From: an uncultured Saccharospirillaceae bacterium
GTDB lineage: Bacteria > Pseudomonadota > Gammaproteobacteria > Pseudomonadales > Oceanobacteraceae
DNA: 64,000 bases
Direction of reading: 5' to 3'
NCBI GenBank assembly: GCA_947503895.1
Contig: CANNFT010000001.1
Span: 558,001 to 622,000, forward strand
Both the position numbers and the translations under genes were made by a program. The notes beneath the pieces were generated by a model. It searched no databases, was not told the origin of the DNA, and worked only from the letters and a program-made list of their open reading frames with translations. Positions 60,377-64,000 of this stretch are shown piece after piece (within the stretch, counting starts at the first letter, position 1; the number at the start of each line of letters is the position of its first letter).

Positions 60377-61243
60377 TCAATTAAATAAATTTAAGGGAAT
60401 TTTTAGATAGTATTGCTGATTATCTTCTTCGGGTGGTAGATGGCCTGCCCGCATATTAATTTGAACCGAGGGCATCATTAAGTAAGGCATCCCGAGCGAT
60501 TTGTCGCGCTCGGTGCGCATGTTTACAAACTCTTTTTGACTGACATTCATATTTACATGAATATTGCTTAATCTTTCTTCTCCAACGGTAGTCTGGCAAA
60601 CATAGTTTTCTCTACCGGGCGCTCCATAGTCGTGACACATAAACAAAACAACATGGTCAGGCATGGACAATAAACGCTGGATGGATTGGTACAGGGTTTG
60701 CGCATCGCCACCAGGAAAATCGCATCGCGCTGTACCGTAATCCGGCATGAACAACGTGTCACCCACAAAACAGGCATCGTCAAAACGATAAGACATGCAA
60801 GCCGGTGTATGGCCAGGTGTATGAATAGCAATGCCTTCTAATTGACCGATGCGGATGACATCTTGATCCGCAAATAATGCATCAAATTGACTTCCATCCC
60901 GTGCAAACTCGGTCCCTTCATTAAACACCTTGCCAAAAGTCTCTTGTACTAAGCGGATGTTACTACCAATGCCAATTTGACCACCGAGTAACTCTTTTAG
61001 ATAAGGTGCTGCAGATAAATGGTCTGCATGGACATGTGTTTCCAGTATCCATTCAACCTGCAAACCATGACTGGAAACATACTGCACAATTTCATCCGCT
61101 GAATCCGTGGTGATGGCACCTGACGGATAATCAAAATTTAAAACAGAGTCAATAATGGCGCACGCCTTCGATTCTGGATCTCGAATAACATAACTAAAAG
61201 TATGTGTAGGTTCATCGAAGAACCACTTAACGATGGGCCTCAT
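60377..61243 (-). CDS. MBL-fold persulfide dioxygenase-like protein (Blh/ETHE1 type)
   Basis: 288 aa. Metallo-beta-lactamase fold with H-x-H-x-D-H at 70-75 (THVHADH), HTPGHTPACMSY, GDTLFMPDYGTARCDFPGG and FMCHDYGAPGRENY. This set is the one of ETHE1/Blh persulfide dioxygenases, which oxidise glutathione persulfide to sulfite. First gene of the unit blh, SQR fusion, sulP. The ATG at 61243 has AGGT upstream. It is often under an ArsR-type BigR/SqrR regulator; no such gene is in the window. Confidence 0.9.
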   Translation of the reverse strand: MRPIVKWFFDEPTHTFSYVIRDPESKACAIIDSVLNFDYPSGAITTDSADEIVQYVSSHGLQVEWILETHVHADHLSAAPYLKELLGGQIGIGSNIRLVQETFGKVFNEGTEFARDGSQFDALFADQDVIRIGQLEGIAIHTPGHTPACMSYRFDDACFVGDTLFMPDYGTARCDFPGGDAQTLYQSIQRLLSMPDHVVLFMCHDYGAPGRENYVCQTTVGEERLSNIHVNMNVSQKEFVNMRTERDKSLGMPYLMMPSVQINMRAGHLPPEEDNQQYYLKIPLNLFN

Positions 61244-61287
61244 TTGCTTCTACCTAGAACGCTCATGGATTCATTTATGCTATCTGT

Positions 61288-61316
61288 CCTTATATAACCA
61301 TAAGGAATATTCTTAT
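61288..61316. promoter_or_regulatory. Overlapping inverted repeats upstream of the sulfide operon
   Basis: CCTTAT-N6-ATAAGG (61288-61305) overlaps a near-palindrome ATAAGGAATATTCTTAT (61300-61316). It lies 45-75 bp upstream of the persulfide dioxygenase ATG, where an ArsR-type operator would be expected. Confidence 0.45.
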
Positions 61317-61942
61317 AACAATTATTTAGATAGACTAGAGGTTTGTTTCTACAGATACAAGTGCTGCATGGGAATCAGCTCTATATCTCTAGCAACTGCC
61401 TGTTCCGCTCATAACGCTAATACAGCCATCCAGCACAAGGTTAAACAATCATGCTTACTTGCTTGGCACTGAGTTCGGCGCATGACGTCTTTTAACATCG
61501 ACCTTCATACCAACAAGCGCGCCTTTGAGGATTCCCCCCTTTACCTTCGATCGTTAATTAATGGATTAGCCCTAATATGAGATAACGGTAAAGCCAAGCC
61601 CCCTTTTTTACGGGAAATACTGGATGGTGAACAACAATAAATGCGTCAGAACATTATTTGCCTAGACGAAGGAAGCCCGATCAATATCAACGATTCTAAA
61701 GTCCGTTAACATTGAACCTGTCGAGAATAAAGCTGGATATATTCTTTGAGCAGCTCGATTTATTAAAAGGATAGCCCAAGCTTTGAAAAACCGATTTTAT
61801 GAATCAAATTTGATGAGGGGCCGCCTTATAAAAAGCGGCTAAAACTAAGCGGACATTACAAACTTAAGAACGCCCCACTCTATTCAAAAGAGGAAAGTTT
61901 ACGCTCTTATCTTTCGCTATTTTAATCTGCTGATGACATATT
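61317..61942. other. Intergenic region between the sulfide operon and the Lrp gene
   Basis: About 630 bp. A palindrome ATCAAATTTGAT (61803-61814) and a short hairpin GCCGC/GCGGC (61820-61839) lie about 100-140 bp downstream of the Lrp gene. No ORF or RNA gene supported. Confidence 0.4.
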
Positions 61943-62443
61943 TTACCGTAGCTCATCATCTAATAATTCCAACGGTAGCTCCGTTGAGTATTTAAGCTGC
62001 GTAATCGACACACTCGAGTGCACTTCTCTAACTGCCGGCATTTGGGACAAATGACTTCTGAAAAATGTTTCATACCCTTGAATATCTTTAACAACGATTC
62101 GCAGTAAAAAATCCATTGTGCCGGTCATGGTGTAGCATTCGGTCACCTCAGGGAAAGCACAAATCGCTTGTTCGAATTCCCTCAGTGATTGGTCCTCATG
62201 ACCACTTAGCCGCACATTAACAAATACGACCACACCGAGACCCAGTTTTTTTGCATCTAATAAAGCTACTCGACGACGAATCAAACCTGCCTCTTCAAGC
62301 CGATTTATTCGCCGCCAACAGGGCGATTGAGACAGTCCTACTCGGCTGGCCACTTCAGCCACTGAAAGCGTCGCATCTTGCTGAAGGATAGACAGGATTT
62401 TCCTGTCCACTTTGGTCCATTTTTCAGAGGATAAATCTTCCAC
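61943..62443 (-). CDS. Lrp/AsnC-family transcriptional regulator
   Basis: 166 aa, GTG start at 62443 after a GAGAG element. N-terminal HTH (LSVAEVASRVGLSQSPCWRR), then the RAM effector domain (TECYTMTGTMDFLLRIVV). It is divergent from the indolepyruvate ferredoxin oxidoreductase gene, and such Lrp/IOR pairs are common, so it probably senses an amino acid or keto acid and controls that gene. Not Lrp itself by sequence. Confidence 0.93.
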   Translation of the reverse strand: MEDLSSEKWTKVDRKILSILQQDATLSVAEVASRVGLSQSPCWRRINRLEEAGLIRRRVALLDAKKLGLGVVVFVNVRLSGHEDQSLREFEQAICAFPEVTECYTMTGTMDFLLRIVVKDIQGYETFFRSHLSQMPAVREVHSSVSITQLKYSTELPLELLDDELR

Positions 62444-62840
62444 AAATCACTCTCTATCAGGTTTATTTAGCCTGTAACTTAGGCTCAAACGGCCATATTT
62501 GCAAGAAATATGCTATTTTCCAGAAGATATAGCTAGTCCATTTCGGCTGTGATACAAATTTATGACAGGCCAAGCTGATCGTTCGTGTGATTTTCAAACG
62601 AACCCAACAAGACAATGTTTAAATTGGCCTGACCGTGATCACGATTGAAAGCCTTTCAAAGTGAAAGCAGCAAACAATAATAAGGTTAACGATAAAAATA
62701 ATAATTTAGCCGGCACACACCCTAAATCCGTTAGCACGCTGTGCGCTTGCGTATCTAATTTGAAAAACAGCAACGCTGTTATTTTGAAATTCAGATTATT
62801 TTTATCGTTGTCCAACTAAAGCGATGCAAGGACTAGCCAT
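62444..62840. promoter_or_regulatory. Divergent lrp/IOR promoter region with inverted repeat
   Basis: About 400 bp. A 15-bp perfect inverted repeat AACGATAAAAATAAT (62688-62702) and ATTATTTTTATCGTT (62795-62809) flanks the probable promoter. A further AT-rich run near 62505-62535 resembles a loose Lrp site. Confidence 0.5.
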
Positions 62841-64000
62841 ATGACATTGCAATCCGTAACACTGGACGATAAATATTCAAAACCTAACGGACAGGTTTAC
62901 ATGACCGGTATTCAAGCGCTTGTGCGCTTGCCGTTGCTGCAATCCCAAAGGGACCAAGCATCGGGACTCAATACCGCTGGCTTTATTTCGGGGTATCGTG
63001 GCTCCCCACTTGGCGCCTTAGATGGCGCACTATGGAGTGCAGATAAGTACCTTAAAAAACACAATATAACGTTTACACCGGGTGTAAATGAAGACATGGG
63101 TGCAACCGCCGTTTGGGGCACTCAGCAAGTCAATATGTACCCCGAGGCGAAATACGACGGTGTTTTTTCTATGTGGTATGGCAAAGGCCCCGGCGTCGAC
63201 CGCTCTATGGATGTATTTAAGCACGCAAACGCGGCTGGCACCTCCAAGCACGGCGGTGTATTGCTGGTGGCCGGTGATGATCACGCATCCAAATCCTCAA
63301 CGCTTCCCCACCAAAGCGAACACATGATGATCGCTGCCAGCATTCCGGTATTGAATCCCGCTGGCGTTCAAGAAATTTTGGATTACGGCATGTTCGGCTG
63401 GGCGCTATCTCGTTACAGCGGCTGCTGGGTCTGCTTGAAATCCATCACTGAAGTCATGGACAGCGCGCAAGTCGTCGACGTCAACCCTGATCGCGTACAG
63501 GTCAATATTCCCACCGACTTTGAGTTACCTGAAGGTGGCATGCACATTCGTTGGCCCGATTCTCCGCAAGCGCAAGAAGCTCGCTTAAATCAATATAAAA
63601 TATACAGCGCGATTGCATTCGCGAGAGCGAACGGTTTAAACAAAATCGTGACGGATAGCAAAAAACCAATTCTTGGTATCATTACGACTGGGAAATCCTA
63701 TTTAGATGTACGCCAAGCGTTGGCAGATCTCGGCATTAATGATGAGCTGGCATGTGAAATAGGCATACGGGTTTTCAAGGTTGGCATGAGCTGGCCTCTC
63801 GACCCCGTTATGACCCATGAGTTTGCAAATGGTTTGACTGAAGTATTAGTCGTTGAAGAGAAGCGTTCAATCTTAGAAGACCAAATTACGGGCCAACTGT
63901 ACAACTGGCCCGTGGATGAACGTCCCCGCGTGATCGGTGAATTCGACGAAGAACGTAAAAGTCTCCTACCCAATGTCACCGAATTAACACCTGCAATGAT
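62841..64000 (+). CDS. Indolepyruvate ferredoxin oxidoreductase, fused form (cut by right edge)
   Basis: At least 386 residues are visible and the frame is still open. Opens YMTGIQALVRLPLLQSQRD, then the IOR segments FISGYRGSPLGALD, VNEDMGATAVWGTQQ, MWYGKGPGVDRS, AGDDHASKSSTLPHQSE and WPLDP, all of the N-terminal pyruvate/indolepyruvate core. The protein oxidatively decarboxylates aryl or branched-chain 2-oxo acids to acyl-CoA using ferredoxin. AAGGA lies 7 bp before the ATG. Full-length homologues are about 1,150 aa. Divergent from the Lrp gene, its likely regulator. Confidence 0.94.
   Translation, partial: MTLQSVTLDDKYSKPNGQVYMTGIQALVRLPLLQSQRDQASGLNTAGFISGYRGSPLGALDGALWSADKYLKKHNITFTPGVNEDMGATAVWGTQQVNMYPEAKYDGVFSMWYGKGPGVDRSMDVFKHANAAGTSKHGGVLLVAGDDHASKSSTLPHQSEHMMIAASIPVLNPAGVQEILDYGMFGWALSRYSGCWVCLKSITEVMDSAQVVDVNPDRVQVNIPTDFELPEGGMHIRWPDSPQAQEARLNQYKIYSAIAFARANGLNKIVTDSKKPILGIITTGKSYLDVRQALADLGINDELACEIGIRVFKVGMSWPLDPVMTHEFANGLTEVLVVEEKRSILEDQITGQLYNWPVDERPRVIGEFDEERKSLLPNVTELTPAM

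Overview
The window looks like chromosome of a free-living, probably marine gammaproteobacterium of the Oceanospirillales/Pseudomonadales type. The evidence is the thrS-infC-rpmI-rplT-pheS-pheT-ihfA-merR block with a Pseudomonas-like PheS (cysteine-rich CxxC insert), an apbE-nqrM-sthA cluster, an alpha-2-macroglobulin/PBP1C pair, a fused IcmF, and a fused indolepyruvate ferredoxin oxidoreductase beside an Lrp regulator. The assignment rests on remembered gene order and protein likeness; no search was run. I saw no IS elements, prophage, CRISPR array, rRNA or tRNA gene.

Layout. 0-8 kb: prmB (cut by the left edge), a patatin-like phospholipase translationally coupled to a DUF4892 protein, a DTW-domain tRNA-modifying enzyme coupled to a DUF885 lipoprotein, and a large RND/MMPL-type transporter whose 3' end overlaps the DUF885 gene convergently. 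8-14.5 kb: an unrecognised 200-aa protein, DUF3422, a YbfE-like protein, a Lon-like ATP-dependent protease and a family-3 solute-binding protein, with a 23-bp-stem terminator between the last two. 14.5-16.6 kb: a 1.1-kb gene-free stretch, then a divergent homologue of Tus, the replication fork-trap protein. 16.6-20.9 kb: a di-haem cytochrome-c-peroxidase-like protein, a small predicted outer-membrane barrel and a CotH-kinase lipoprotein. 20.9-27.8 kb: sthA, nqrM and apbE, a DUF4062 plus winged-helix protein, then rlmG and yigZ on the other strand. 27.8-29.7 kb: a gene-poor stretch with one credible unannotated 55-aa ORF. 29.7-33.6 kb: zapB, a UshA-type nucleotidase lipoprotein, a DUF2798 membrane protein and an unknown membrane-anchored protein. 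33.6-41.4 kb: the translation/IHF block on the minus strand. 41.7-50 kb: pbpC and a 1,884-aa alpha-2-macroglobulin with an intact thioester motif. 50.3-55.3 kb: icmF, a cold-shock protein and a PaiB-type flavin-binding regulator. 55.4-61.2 kb: an unknown lipoprotein, then a sulfide-handling unit read persulfide dioxygenase, TIGR01244-SQR fusion, SulP anion transporter. 61.9-64 kb: an Lrp regulator divergent from indolepyruvate ferredoxin oxidoreductase, which runs off the right edge.

How the genes work together. The sulfide unit would oxidise H2S to persulfide at the quinone pool (SQR), oxidise persulfide to sulfite (persulfide dioxygenase) and move an anion such as sulfate or sulfite (SulP). 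A2M with PBP1C fits periplasmic protease trapping coupled to peptidoglycan repair. IcmF and the Lrp/IOR pair point to branched-chain and aromatic amino-acid or acyl-CoA metabolism. ApbE and NqrM mature the Na+-translocating NADH:quinone reductase, although nqrABCDEF is not next to them here.

The observations most worth a second look are the Tus homologue with its gene-free upstream region, the 55-aa ORF at 28.9 kb, the free-standing DUF4062 protein, the forced ATC start of infC, and the inverted repeats in the sulfide and IOR promoter regions. Nothing here is clearly a wholly new multi-gene system.
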